Below are positions 32,429 to 39,755 of a stretch of DNA of 39,755 bases, piece by piece. Source of the stretch: Opitutaceae bacterium (lineage in GTDB: Bacteria > Verrucomicrobiota > Verrucomicrobiia > Opitutales > Opitutaceae); the NCBI GenBank assembly GCA_018667915.1, contig JABIRI010000170.1, forward strand, positions 1 through 39,755, in the 5' to 3' direction. Under the pieces are notes generated by a model, which ran no database searches, was not told where the DNA came from, and saw only the letters and a program-made list of their open reading frames with translations. Position 1 is the first letter of the stretch; the number at the start of each line of letters is the position of its first letter. A program made the position numbers and the translations under genes.

Positions 32429-33597
32429 AAACGAATTCCGAGGGTGAAGACGTTGGCGTCGACGTAGGCACTCGGCGAAGTGACTTGATCTCTACCATTC
32501 ATTAAATACCGCTCAACGGTGGCATCCACCGAGACGTGCTCATTGACTTCCCAAACTGCTTTGAGCCCGAGCATCCATGTCTCCATATTGGAGAGTCTGT
32601 AGTCTCCCGAATAATAGGGAAATCGGCCCGTGGCCTCGGCCGGCGGGACAATGGGCGAAGCATCAAGATCGACCGCGTAGAAGTCCGCGGCTGATTGCCG
32701 ATAGTAGCGCACCGCGGGACGAAGGATGAATTTCTCGCCGAAGCGTTGATACCACGCGAATTCCAAGGTTTGGCTGCTCAGTCCCCAATCGTCATCGAGT
32801 AACCGGATCGACGACTCGATAGCGGCGTTAAGCGGTTCGATGGCATGGTTGACGCTAAAAAACCCGATCAGCTTCTGCTTCGAAGAAGGCCGATTCTCGG
32901 GAAATGTCAGATCGAGTGAAAGGCCCGGTAGAATCTCCGTTTCCTTTTCGATGATCTTGTAGGGATCGGACAAATATCCACTTTGTTTACCGTAGGTCAG
33001 ATTGGCGGTGATCGAAGTCCGGGGCGATAGGACTTGAGTGATTCCGATGATCGCATCTTGGACCTTTTTATCGCGAGGCCGGCTCAGGAACGCCGCCGTC
33101 ACATCGTCGTTGGCCTCGGCATATCCCATCAAAAGCGTAGTGTCCTTCTGGTTGAAAAACAGTTGGCTGTTTAAGGACCATACATCGGAAAGATAATCGC
33201 TCTCCTTACTGTTGCCGTAGCCCAGCGTAATCGATGCGCGCTCCCACGGGTGGGTGTATTCCACCTGATAAGCTTCGCGACGGTCCTTGAGTTGGGAAAG
33301 AGGAACCTGATCACTGCCTGCCGGCGCGGGCTGCCCGGACGGAGTCGCGCCCGTAATCGTATCGATCAAGCCGACCAAACGCAGTTTGTCGCCCGTCGCC
33401 CAGGTGTGTTCAGCCTCCGCGTAGTGCGCATCGACCCGGATCCGATCGTCATCCTCCTGCCACGTCTGGAACTTGTAATGAAGCGTCGACTCGGCTCGAG
33501 CATCCTTCTGCGGTGACGACATCCAAAGCACGATTGCCCAGAGAGCAATTCGGCCGTGGCGGGGCAGGCGTAATGAGACGCGAGAAGTCAGAGACAT
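32419..33597 (-). CDS. DUF3570-type outer-membrane protein with a flavinylation-like motif
   Basis: A 392-residue exported protein. The start at 33597 gives a signal peptide (SRVSLRLPRHGRIALWAIVL, cleavage after ARA near residue 35); an earlier ATG at 33654 is less likely. The rest is alternating strand-like sequence rich in aromatic and charged residues and ends VFTLGIRLWL, as outer-membrane barrels do. Residues 79-85 read DTITGAT (33343-33363), matching the D-x-x-S/T-G-A-T motif at which ApbE attaches FMN in NqrB, NqrC and RnfG; T85 would be the acceptor. Gene order DUF3570-ApbE-TlpA-DUF4266 with overlaps supports one system. DUF3570 assignment is by context and general look; flavinylation is a prediction. 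Confidence 0.82.
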   Translation of the reverse strand: MSLTSRVSLRLPRHGRIALWAIVLWMSSPQKDARAESTLHYKFQTWQEDDDRIRVDAHYAEAEHTWATGDKLRLVGLIDTITGATPSGQPAPAGSDQVPLSQLKDRREAYQVEYTHPWERASITLGYGNSKESDYLSDVWSLNSQLFFNQKDTTLLMGYAEANDDVTAAFLSRPRDKKVQDAIIGITQVLSPRTSITANLTYGKQSGYLSDPYKIIEKETEILPGLSLDLTFPENRPSSKQKLIGFFSVNHAIEPLNAAIESSIRLLDDDWGLSSQTLEFAWYQRFGEKFILRPAVRYYRQSAADFYAVDLDASPIVPPAEATGRFPYYSGDYRLSNMETWMLGLKAVWEVNEHVSVDATVERYLMNGRDQVTSPSAYVDANVFTLGIRLWL

Positions 33598-33734
33598 ATG
33601 ACGAAACTGGAGCATGGAGTGGGGAGTGAGGCGACATCGTTCCGACACAGGCATCGAGCCGACTCTTGAGAGAGTAGCAAACGATTGTATTTGTTCCCGT
33701 AAAATCCCTCGCGCGCCCGTTCGGGAGCAGGAAA

Positions 33735-34268
33735 TCAGGGGGCTTCCGTGATTTCGACCGAGGAGACGGTCAAATTGGCGTTCAATTCCGCCGGATTATT
33801 CCGCACCGAACCCAGCGTAAATCGCTCGATGCCGATGTAAGGGGCGCGTTGCGAAAGCTCCTCATAAAACGCCAACAGGCTCGTCCACTCCACTCGATTG
33901 AGTGTCACCACAACCGTATTAAATGAAAATTGAGCAGTCGTCTCCGTCGGCTGAATCTCACTGCGGAGGTTTTGATCAATGCCAGCATTCTTCGCCAGCG
34001 TGCTGAGCTCGGCCGACAGTCGAAGACTGTTAAATGTCAGGGAACTGTCCAGATTTGCGACCGCCGCGGCAGCCTCAGCTTCGATGCGATCTTTCGCTGC
34101 GAGCCATTGCGCCTGCGTTTTTAAAACTGCACGTGTTTCCTGCACTTCCCTTACCACCAAACGAACACGTTCGGAGAGATCGGAAATCCACAACACAGCG
34201 GCGGCCCCGGCGAAGAGGAGCAAAAGAAGTTTCTCGCGAGCGATTCTGCTAATGAACCAAGCCTTCAT
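33735..34268 (-). CDS. gspM: GspM/PilO-like type II secretion protein
   Basis: A 177-residue bitopic protein: a short cytoplasmic N-terminus, one membrane helix (residues about 13-30, KLLLLLFAGAAAVLWISD), a coiled-coil-like region (LSERVRLVVREVQETRAVLK) and a small ferredoxin-like periplasmic domain. This matches GspM in layout; sequence identity alone would not prove it. The start overlaps the gspL stop as ATGA. It ends the pseudopilin-assembly operon, 138 bases before the DUF3570 start. Confidence 0.7.
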   Translation of the reverse strand: MKAWFISRIAREKLLLLLFAGAAAVLWISDLSERVRLVVREVQETRAVLKTQAQWLAAKDRIEAEAAAAVANLDSSLTFNSLRLSAELSTLAKNAGIDQNLRSEIQPTETTAQFSFNTVVVTLNRVEWTSLLAFYEELSQRAPYIGIERFTLGSVRNNPAELNANLTVSSVEITEAP

Positions 34269-35434
34269 TCGGTTTCCTCCGTTTCAGGTGCTATTTCCGC
34301 GTCGGTATCAAAGGCACCTAAACTAAAGCGCACCAGCAATCGCATGGTTGAGATCGAACCGCGCGTATCGAGATTCATAATTTCTACGCCCTCAGTCGCA
34401 TCCAAGTCGGTGAGATCCGAAACATAAACATTCACGGCCTGCGCATCATTGGTCTCCGCTTCAATTTCCAAAGAATAGAGACCCGTTGCAGCCGTCCTCA
34501 GGAAGATGATCGAATCCGGTTTGAGACTAGCAACAATATCGATCATCTCGAAGGGACGCAGACGTTTGGTGCGCAATTCTTCAATGCGGTTGGCCAATCG
34601 ATCCGCCGTTTCGATCTCGTTCACAATCGGCGTCTGCACCTGCACCTGTTCATTCAAGGCAGTCTGGTAAAAGCTCGTGCCCCATAACGAAAGTTCGGCG
34701 ATGCCCGCGAGCAGTATGGCCACCAATGCAGCCACCAATCCGCGCCATAACCATGAGTCGCGCACCCGAGTTCGGCGACGAGCGACGAGTTCGGTATGAT
34801 CTCTCACATCCAAAGATTGAGCATCATCGAGCGAGACGCGTTCTTCTTCCCCTCCCCGACTGATGATCAATTCATCCGTTCCGGCTTCGCCCGCTTTAAC
34901 GGTAGCGACCTTCAAATCGCGCACCGAAGTGCTGCCGCCGCATTCGCGGATAAGTTGCTCGCGAATCTTATCGATATCCGATTCCGATGCTTCCGGCTCG
35001 ACGGTCGCAGCGCGGACCAATGTCGGCACGCCAGAGGCATCACCAAAATGCACCGCGGTGATAGATTCTTCTCCGGCCAATATAAACGTCGTGGCCGGTG
35101 CCGGCGCGGATTCGACCAACAACGTGCTCAGCGCGGGAGTCACCCACTCGGCATCCGCCCAGTCTTCCACCTCTTCCGCGGTGAAACGTTTTTGGTAAGT
35201 CGCAAATACCAGCGCGTGATCGCCGCCCGGCTTGGCCCAATACCCCCACAAGGTTTGGTTCAACGGAAACGGAGCCATGCCTTCTAGGGCGAGCTCCACC
35301 TGATCCGCGACCGGTCCTGCCTCCGCTTCATCCGCCAACGCGACCGACCGCATGAAAAATCGATGATCCGGCAAGATCATGACTTCGCGCGTGCGGGTCT
35401 GGAGAACCGGAAGCTTTAAGGAGAGTTTTGACAT
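34265..35434 (-). CDS. gspL: GspL-like type II secretion protein
   Basis: A 389-residue protein with a large N-terminal cytoplasmic part (1-228) of the GspL/PilM-like kind, a membrane helix (about 230-251, LWRGLVAALVAILLAGIAEL) and a PilN-like periplasmic part (residues 255-375) with a helix followed by SLKPDSIIFLRTAATG. It should couple GspE to the pseudopilus through GspM. The cytoplasmic part is diverged. Its ATG shares one base with the gspK stop (TAATG), and it overlaps gspM. Confidence 0.72.
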   Translation of the reverse strand: MSKLSLKLPVLQTRTREVMILPDHRFFMRSVALADEAEAGPVADQVELALEGMAPFPLNQTLWGYWAKPGGDHALVFATYQKRFTAEEVEDWADAEWVTPALSTLLVESAPAPATTFILAGEESITAVHFGDASGVPTLVRAATVEPEASESDIDKIREQLIRECGGSTSVRDLKVATVKAGEAGTDELIISRGGEEERVSLDDAQSLDVRDHTELVARRRTRVRDSWLWRGLVAALVAILLAGIAELSLWGTSFYQTALNEQVQVQTPIVNEIETADRLANRIEELRTKRLRPFEMIDIVASLKPDSIIFLRTAATGLYSLEIEAETNDAQAVNVYVSDLTDLDATEGVEIMNLDTRGSISTMRLLVRFSLGAFDTDAEIAPETEETE

Positions 35435-36624
35435 TATTCAGTATCGAAAGCCTGGGTCAGGCGGGCAATGTGGTCTGCAGCATCCATCTCTTGGATCGAG
35501 AGCAGTGTAAAGGGATACTCGATGGAATCCGGCAGATCGTCTTCTCCCCCGGGCCCGGCAATCGCCATGGCAGCGGCGGCAATAATAGGGTTGCGAGTGG
35601 CGGACTCGGTCTCGGCCTGCCCATTGAGCGATTCACGTTCGGGTATCGGTTCGGTCGCATTGGGGGCTGCGCCGCCCGGCGGTGCAATGACCACGCTCAA
35701 CACGTAGGACGCGGCGCCTTGAGTCACCTCCACGGTGATTCGAAGCGCCTGAATCTCCGTGCCAAACCCCTCTATGACCGCCTGATCGCCCAGCACCGTC
35801 GCAACTTCGCCCGCATCCGTAAAATATCCCGGTCCCTGACTGCGATAGACCCCACCTCCGCCCAAATAATCACGCAGCAACTCCTGCTGGTTTTCGTCGT
35901 AGCGACCCAAGGCGGCCAGCGCACCATTCGAAGCGGCATTGATGTTGGGCGTGCTGTATTTGAGCAATGTCACCGACTCCTGCATGCGCTGATAATATTC
36001 ATTGGGGCGGCCGGTTTCATCGAAAAATTCATCCCGGATGAGATCGATAGCTCGAAGCTCCTCCCACGAATGAGGCGCTCGACCCGGGGGAGCGAAACCA
36101 AGAGGATCACGTTCATAATCCTCCAAGCGCGGCGCATCAAAAGTTGAGGCGACGTATTCTTCCTGGGACCAGCCCATCAAAGCATCTGCCCATTTCTCCG
36201 CATCAAACTCGCGCACGCCCCACGATTCAAACAGCACCACCCACATTTGAAAATCCAACGAACTGAACGGAATTCGGCCACTTTCATCTACAAACGTCAC
36301 CTTAACTTCCCGGCCTTCTTCAGGTTCGTAGTCCCCCCACTCCAACGGCTCAGCCCAGCCTTCGGCGGGACTGTGCAACCCCCCGATCACTTCGCGAAAG
36401 TCCACCAGCACCGCCAGGGTCGTTTCGAGCGCGGAGTAGGCCTCCTGTCGCAACCGAATCCGATCGCTATCGCGCACGTGGACGATCAGGTCCGTGCTCG
36501 CTTTCTCGATAAACAGCAACAGCGCCAGGGTGGTGAAAAGTAATGTCACCAATACAATCACCAACACCGTCCCCCGCTCGCGGCGGGGATCAAATCGGTT
36601 GGCACTGTGGTCGGTCGGTCTCAT
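35434..36624 (-). CDS. gspK: type II secretion minor pseudopilin GspK
   Basis: A 396-residue minor pseudopilin placed at the pseudopilus tip. The start at 36624 lies one base after the gspJ stop; an ATG at 36651 is possible but overlaps. The prepilin site is RRERG before TVLVIVLVTLLFTTLALLLF, lacking Glu at +5 as is normal for GspK. The big insert typical of GspK follows, with EEGREVKVTFVDESGRIPFSSLD and the helical SAM-like LLRDYLGGGGVYRSQGPGYF region. Confidence 0.88.
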   Translation of the reverse strand: MRPTDHSANRFDPRRERGTVLVIVLVTLLFTTLALLLFIEKASTDLIVHVRDSDRIRLRQEAYSALETTLAVLVDFREVIGGLHSPAEGWAEPLEWGDYEPEEGREVKVTFVDESGRIPFSSLDFQMWVVLFESWGVREFDAEKWADALMGWSQEEYVASTFDAPRLEDYERDPLGFAPPGRAPHSWEELRAIDLIRDEFFDETGRPNEYYQRMQESVTLLKYSTPNINAASNGALAALGRYDENQQELLRDYLGGGGVYRSQGPGYFTDAGEVATVLGDQAVIEGFGTEIQALRITVEVTQGAASYVLSVVIAPPGGAAPNATEPIPERESLNGQAETESATRNPIIAAAAMAIAGPGGEDDLPDSIEYPFTLLSIQEMDAADHIARLTQAFDTE

Positions 36625-36625
36625 C

Positions 36626-37285
36626 TTAAAACGGCGGCAAACCTTCACCAAAAATTGTCAGAGGCACGATGGTCTGAATCTCTTCATCCTTATAGTTGAA
36701 GGTCAGTCGAATCCGCCCCGGTGTCTCGAGCTCGCCATCATCGCCGGTGCGTAGTCGTTCCTCCACTTCCCAGCGCCCAAAATCGGCATCAAAATACTCG
36801 TAACCCAAACTCCCCACCAGCGGTGAAAGCACCATCTCCCGCGGCGGATCCGTATTAAATTCTTCCTCCAACGCCGACTGCCAATACAGCACCAAACCCT
36901 CTCCCCGTTTCACTTCGAGCGCTGCCCAGACATCCGGCAAAGGACGCTCCGGCCACTGAAGAATACGGCTCCCCTCGCGGAGGCCAAATACCAGCAAATC
37001 CTCTCTCCGACCAAAATCAACTTCGACCTCACGCGCTTCCGCCGCCGCCACGTCTCGGGCTACTCGCGGAGGTAAGGCGGCTTCTCGAAACTCGGCTTCT
37101 AGAAAACGGGTCAACGCCCGTGCATGTTGATCAAACAGGCGATAATCACGGCCGCGCCCCCACAGTTCCGACATGGAGAAAACAAATGTATTCAGGCCGA
37201 TCATCACGCCCGCGATCAATACCATCGCCACGATCAGTTCGAGCATCGTGAACCCACGCTGAGACTGCTTGCCGCGCCGCTTCAT
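36626..37285 (-). CDS. gspJ: type II secretion minor pseudopilin GspJ
   Basis: A 219-residue prepilin-like protein. The leader MKRRGKQSQRG is followed by FTMLELIVAMVLIAGVMIGL, with Gly at -1 and Glu at +5. The body has YRLFDQHARALTRFLEAEFR, typical of GspJ (DxxxLxRxL), and late RIRLTFNYKDEE. The start overlaps the gspI stop as ATGA. Confidence 0.88.
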   Translation of the reverse strand: MKRRGKQSQRGFTMLELIVAMVLIAGVMIGLNTFVFSMSELWGRGRDYRLFDQHARALTRFLEAEFREAALPPRVARDVAAAEAREVEVDFGRREDLLVFGLREGSRILQWPERPLPDVWAALEVKRGEGLVLYWQSALEEEFNTDPPREMVLSPLVGSLGYEYFDADFGRWEVEERLRTGDDGELETPGRIRLTFNYKDEEIQTIVPLTIFGEGLPPF

Positions 37286-37740
37286 CGGTTACCCCGCACT
37301 CCTTCCAAATACTGCGTAATATTATCGCGAGCTTCCAGTCGGAGTTTGTCACGATCATCGTCTTCCGACCAAGTCGGGCGCAGCAGTCGAAACCGCTCCG
37401 TAATCACCTCACCTTTCCCGGTATTCCCATCGAGCAACTCGACTTCGAATTCCACCTCAAATAAATCGGCCACCAAGGTCGGTTCGACAATTGCCCGCCA
37501 GATGACGCGACGTCCATCGGCGGTTTCAAATTCGTCGCCATCTTCGACTTCCTCCAAGTCGGGTTGACGAAAAAGGATCTCCCGCGCGAACCGCACATCC
37601 GCGTCTATTTTGGTGGCACGCTCAGCATGGGCATAGCCCAATAACACATTCACGTAGGCCGCACCCATGACAATCGCGGCCATCGCAAAAATCGCCAGCG
37701 CGGCCAAAACTTCAATGATCGTAAACGCCCGGAGTCGCAT
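37282..37740 (-). CDS. gspI: type II secretion minor pseudopilin GspI
   Basis: A 152-residue pseudopilin. The start at 37740 is one base after the gspH stop and gives a very short leader MRLRA before FTIIEVLAALAIFAMAAIVM; a longer frame from 37794 would overlap gspH. The residue before the cleavage site is Ala instead of the usual Gly, while Glu at +5 is kept. The T2SS GspI pattern (IEVLAALAI) and size fit. Confidence 0.85.
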   Translation of the reverse strand: MRLRAFTIIEVLAALAIFAMAAIVMGAAYVNVLLGYAHAERATKIDADVRFAREILFRQPDLEEVEDGDEFETADGRRVIWRAIVEPTLVADLFEVEFEVELLDGNTGKGEVITERFRLLRPTWSEDDDRDKLRLEARDNITQYLEGVRGNR

Positions 37741-37741
37741 A

Positions 37742-38278
37742 TCAGAACCGCCGCTCCTCATTGCGCAAAATGGGTGCACACGTCCACGGATCAATCTCCA
37801 ATATCAAGGGTTCTTTACCCTCTTCCTCCAGTCGGGCCCGAAAGGGTGAACACGTGCCGTCGCGAAAAAATTTCACCGCGGTGAGTAGGTTTACTTCGGT
37901 CAATCTCCCGCCAATCAGGATCGTTTGTTCGCCCTTGGTTAGGCCCAGGAATTCCAGGGAAAAGGGCTCACCCGATGGCAGCGGCACTTCGCGTGTGCCC
38001 AAATCGGTCGCCGCGACAAAAACCTGTTCCTCGTTGTCGAACGAGAGCGTCAAATCGACCTCGTATTCCAGCGCAAATTTACGCGCCTCGTTCACCGCAT
38101 ACCAAAACATATCTTCCGGCGTATCCTTCCGATCCGCCAACAAACTGGAAGCGCCCACCGCTAAGACGGTGGCCAAGGCCCCCATCAGCGCGATCACGAC
38201 GATAATTTCGATCAATGTGAAGCCGGCACCGCCCGAACGACGCCCAGATTTCGGCATAAAACGGCGGCGAAAGTTCAT
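37742..38278 (-). CDS. gspH: type II secretion minor pseudopilin GspH
   Basis: A 178-residue pseudopilin: leader with SGGAG before FTLIEIIVVIALMGALATVL, Gly at -1 and Glu at +5. The globular part has NEARKFALEYEVDLTLSFD, matching the GspH/FimT family (ARxxA region). The second Met (38257, MPKSGRRSGGAG) gives a more usual leader length and may be the real start. It begins 21 bases after gspG. Confidence 0.85.
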   Translation of the reverse strand: MNFRRRFMPKSGRRSGGAGFTLIEIIVVIALMGALATVLAVGASSLLADRKDTPEDMFWYAVNEARKFALEYEVDLTLSFDNEEQVFVAATDLGTREVPLPSGEPFSLEFLGLTKGEQTILIGGRLTEVNLLTAVKFFRDGTCSPFRARLEEEGKEPLILEIDPWTCAPILRNEERRF

Positions 38279-38299
38279 GAGACCGCCTGCAGTTGCAGC

Positions 38300-38731
38300 T
38301 TACCAATTACCGATGTCGTCATCGGTGCCCGCTGTCTGATCGCGGCCTTTGGAAAACAGATCGTAAGTGGTTTTGTTTTTCGTGCCCGGAAAACGATATT
38401 CGTAAGGCTGCTGCCACGGATCCATCGGTAGTTTTTCGATATACGGCCCCTTCCAATTCTTAACGCCCTGAGGTTCCGCAATCAAAGCCTCCAACCCTTG
38501 TGCTGTGGTCGGATTGGATCCCGTATCGAGCCGGAAAGCCAAAATCGGAGAACTCATGGTGGATTTCACAAAGAGACCGGCCGTCTGTTCCTGGCCGCGA
38601 TCGAGATCGCCCCCTACATTGCGCACCAAAACCGCCACCAAAAGACCTAGGATCGCGAGCACGACCATGATTTCGAGCAAGGTGAAGCCACGATTTCGAG
38701 AGCGGGCGGACGAAGAAACAGGTAAAATCAT
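38300..38731 (-). CDS. gspG: type II secretion major pseudopilin GspG
   Basis: A 143-residue major pseudopilin. The start at 38731 is chosen so that the leader ends SRNRG before FTLLEIMVVLAILGLLVAVL; upstream Met codons only lengthen the leader. The C-terminal half shows the GspG signature: NPTTAQGLEALI, YIEKLPMDPWQQPYEYRFPG and FSKGRDQTAGTDDDIGNW, where the late acidic loop binds calcium in known GspG. First gene of the minus-strand gspGHIJKLM operon. Confidence 0.95.
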   Translation of the reverse strand: MILPVSSSARSRNRGFTLLEIMVVLAILGLLVAVLVRNVGGDLDRGQEQTAGLFVKSTMSSPILAFRLDTGSNPTTAQGLEALIAEPQGVKNWKGPYIEKLPMDPWQQPYEYRFPGTKNKTTYDLFSKGRDQTAGTDDDIGNW

Positions 38732-38956
38732 AACAGTAGCGAATAAGACCGCTCCCCAACGGATGTCGAGAAAGCGTGTGGCGTTAAAAATGAGACGTCT
38801 GCGCCGCCCACAAGTTTCACTAAAAAACAGGAGCCGGGAACAAACTTGCGGCGCCTCGGCCGCCAAGTGAAGTTTGGCCACGTAGAAAGAGCCCCACCCA
38901 TTCATAGTTTTCCGGCGAAAACAAAAGCCCCCTCGCCCGGAGTTCATCTCCCAACC
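38732..38956. promoter_or_regulatory. divergent gspG / orphan-gene intergenic region
   Basis: The 225 bases between outward-facing genes must hold the promoter of the long gsp run. No clear -35/-10 pair or operator was recognised; a GC-rich CCACAAG/GCGGCGCC stretch lies in the middle. Confidence 0.35.
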
Positions 38957-39502
38957 ATGATCCGATTCATCCCCCTTTTATTGGCCCTCGAGCTTTCAGT
39001 CGCGCACAGCGCCGATCCCGTGCCACCGGCGATCACCCGTTACGACACCCCGATTCAACTGGATGCGACTTCTGGTTACGTCGGACAAATTCCTGACGTC
39101 GATTGGGCGCAACCCATGCTGGCGAAGAATGCGATGAAACTTTGGGAATTCACGGCATGGAAAGAACACTGGAGCGAGGGGTTCTTCGCTAAGACCAAAA
39201 TCAATGAAGCCCGTTTCCAGGAAATATGCGCCAAACCCCTGCCGATGGATGATGTCACGTTTTCATTCTTCGCGGAAGCACGGCTGTCCTTTGAAGGAGA
39301 GAAATACCTGCTCGTGTATGGATGCGCGTTTCCTCGCACCAAATATCCGACAACCGAGAAAGAATTGAACGCGATGGTTTCGACCGATTTTTTTCGTTCA
39401 GTGGACGGTCGCTGGATAATCTGGAGTATGCCCCACGACATGGGTTTCAAGTCCCCGCTGATCGACCTCTTGGACTACCAAGAGGTGCTGGGTTTCAAAT
39501 AG
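38957..39502 (+). CDS. exported hypothetical protein
   Basis: A 181-residue protein with a clear signal peptide (MIRFIPLLLALELSVAHSAD, cleavage near AHS-AD). I do not recognise the mature part, which has aromatic-rich segments such as NAMKLWEFTAWKEHWSEG and FFRSVDGRWIIWSMPHDMG. The start at 38957 is preferred over an in-frame ATG 111 bases upstream because of the signal peptide. It stands alone, divergent from gspG, and is followed by an insertion element. Confidence 0.7.
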   Translation: MIRFIPLLLALELSVAHSADPVPPAITRYDTPIQLDATSGYVGQIPDVDWAQPMLAKNAMKLWEFTAWKEHWSEGFFAKTKINEARFQEICAKPLPMDDVTFSFFAEARLSFEGEKYLLVYGCAFPRTKYPTTEKELNAMVSTDFFRSVDGRWIIWSMPHDMGFKSPLIDLLDYQEVLGFK

Positions 39503-39615
39503 CAGAATTAGACGTCCCCACCGCTCCCTATCGGCATATTCCGGCAAATAGGACCCACCCCAGAATTCAGGATCAAACCGAATCGAAATCACGTCATTTA
39601 CCCAACGCAGTCTAA

Positions 39616-39755
39616 TGGTCGGGGTTACGAGAACTGAGCCATTGAGAGAGTTAGTCTGGTCATCCAGAAAGGACCCAGACCATGAAAGGAAAGAGATACA
39701 CGACCGAGCAGAAGATCCGGATATTGCGGGAGGCCGATAAGGCCGACTGCACGAT
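39616..39755 (+). mobile_element. left end of an IS3-type insertion element (cut by window)
   Basis: From about 39616 the sequence starts TGGTCGGGGTTACGAGAACT, a plausible IS3-type left end beginning TG, and runs into an OrfA gene 66 bases later. The right end, target duplication and orfB lie outside the window, so family and completeness are tentative. Confidence 0.55.
39682..39755 (+). CDS. IS3-family transposase OrfA, N-terminal fragment
   Basis: A 24-residue beginning of a transposase helix-turn-helix subunit: MKGKRYTTEQKIRILREADK, then ADCT, cut by the window end. The YTTEQKIRILREA string is typical of IS3-family OrfA. A GA-rich AGAAAGGACC lies shortly upstream of the ATG. Confidence 0.75.
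   Translation, partial: MKGKRYTTEQKIRILREADKADCT

Noticed and set aside
17800-38731. Type IV pilus instead of T2SS
   Set aside because: The GspG/H/I/J/K set with a calcium-loop GspG and a GspK-sized pseudopilin fits T2SS; no PilT, PilA or PilQ-type genes are present.

Overview
The window reads as chromosome of an Opitutaceae-like bacterium (phylum Verrucomicrobiota). This rests on four things: GC-rich coding sequence; large secreted Ig-domain proteins ending in a duplicated module with LSTRG, GPxL, NDNW and PPGxYT motifs, of a kind I associate with Verrucomicrobiota; E. coli-type RhaA with RhaB; and gene starts with no clear Shine-Dalgarno sequence, separated by many small palindromic intergenic repeats. 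The taxonomy is inference. No rRNA, tRNA or CRISPR array was seen.

Layout. (1) 228-5685, plus strand: a tightly packed six-gene corrinoid/one-carbon operon with a pterin-dependent methyltransferase, an amidohydrolase, a RACE-type corrinoid activator, a MetH-activation-like protein and two unrecognised proteins. (2) 5726-9102, plus: a sugar-isomerase-like TIM barrel and a YdeP/FdhF-type molybdopterin oxidoreductase. (3) 9385-13626: a Gfo/Idh/MocA oxidoreductase divergent from rhaB and rhaA. (4) 13627-17617: a TfoX-N protein, malate:quinone oxidoreductase, and aroC translationally coupled to a degenerate P-loop protein. (5) 17800-22908, plus: type II secretion genes gspD, gspE and gspF. (6) 23044-38731, minus: one uninterrupted co-directional run. 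It starts with gspG-H-I-J-K-L-M, continues with a DUF3570-ApbE-TlpA-DUF4266 operon, and ends with three paralogous Ig proteins and a secreted cyclophilin-Ig protein. (7) 38957-39755: an orphan secreted protein and the left end of an IS3-type element cut by the window edge.

How the genes fit together. The two T2SS blocks converge on an 11-kb stretch of exported proteins, so the T2SS may export the Ig/cyclophilin proteins; their shared C-terminal double module is a candidate sorting or anchoring domain. The most notable result is in the DUF3570 gene. Its predicted outer-membrane protein carries the heptapeptide DTITGAT (residues 79-85), which matches the ApbE flavinylation motif of NqrB/NqrC/RnfG, and it is followed directly by an apbE gene, a thioredoxin-like TlpA and a Cys/Gly-tailed DUF4266 lipoprotein. 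This suggests a covalently flavinylated envelope redox system. The C1 operon lacks a visible corrinoid protein and substrate methyltransferase, so its methyl donor is unknown; the amidohydrolase may generate the substrate.
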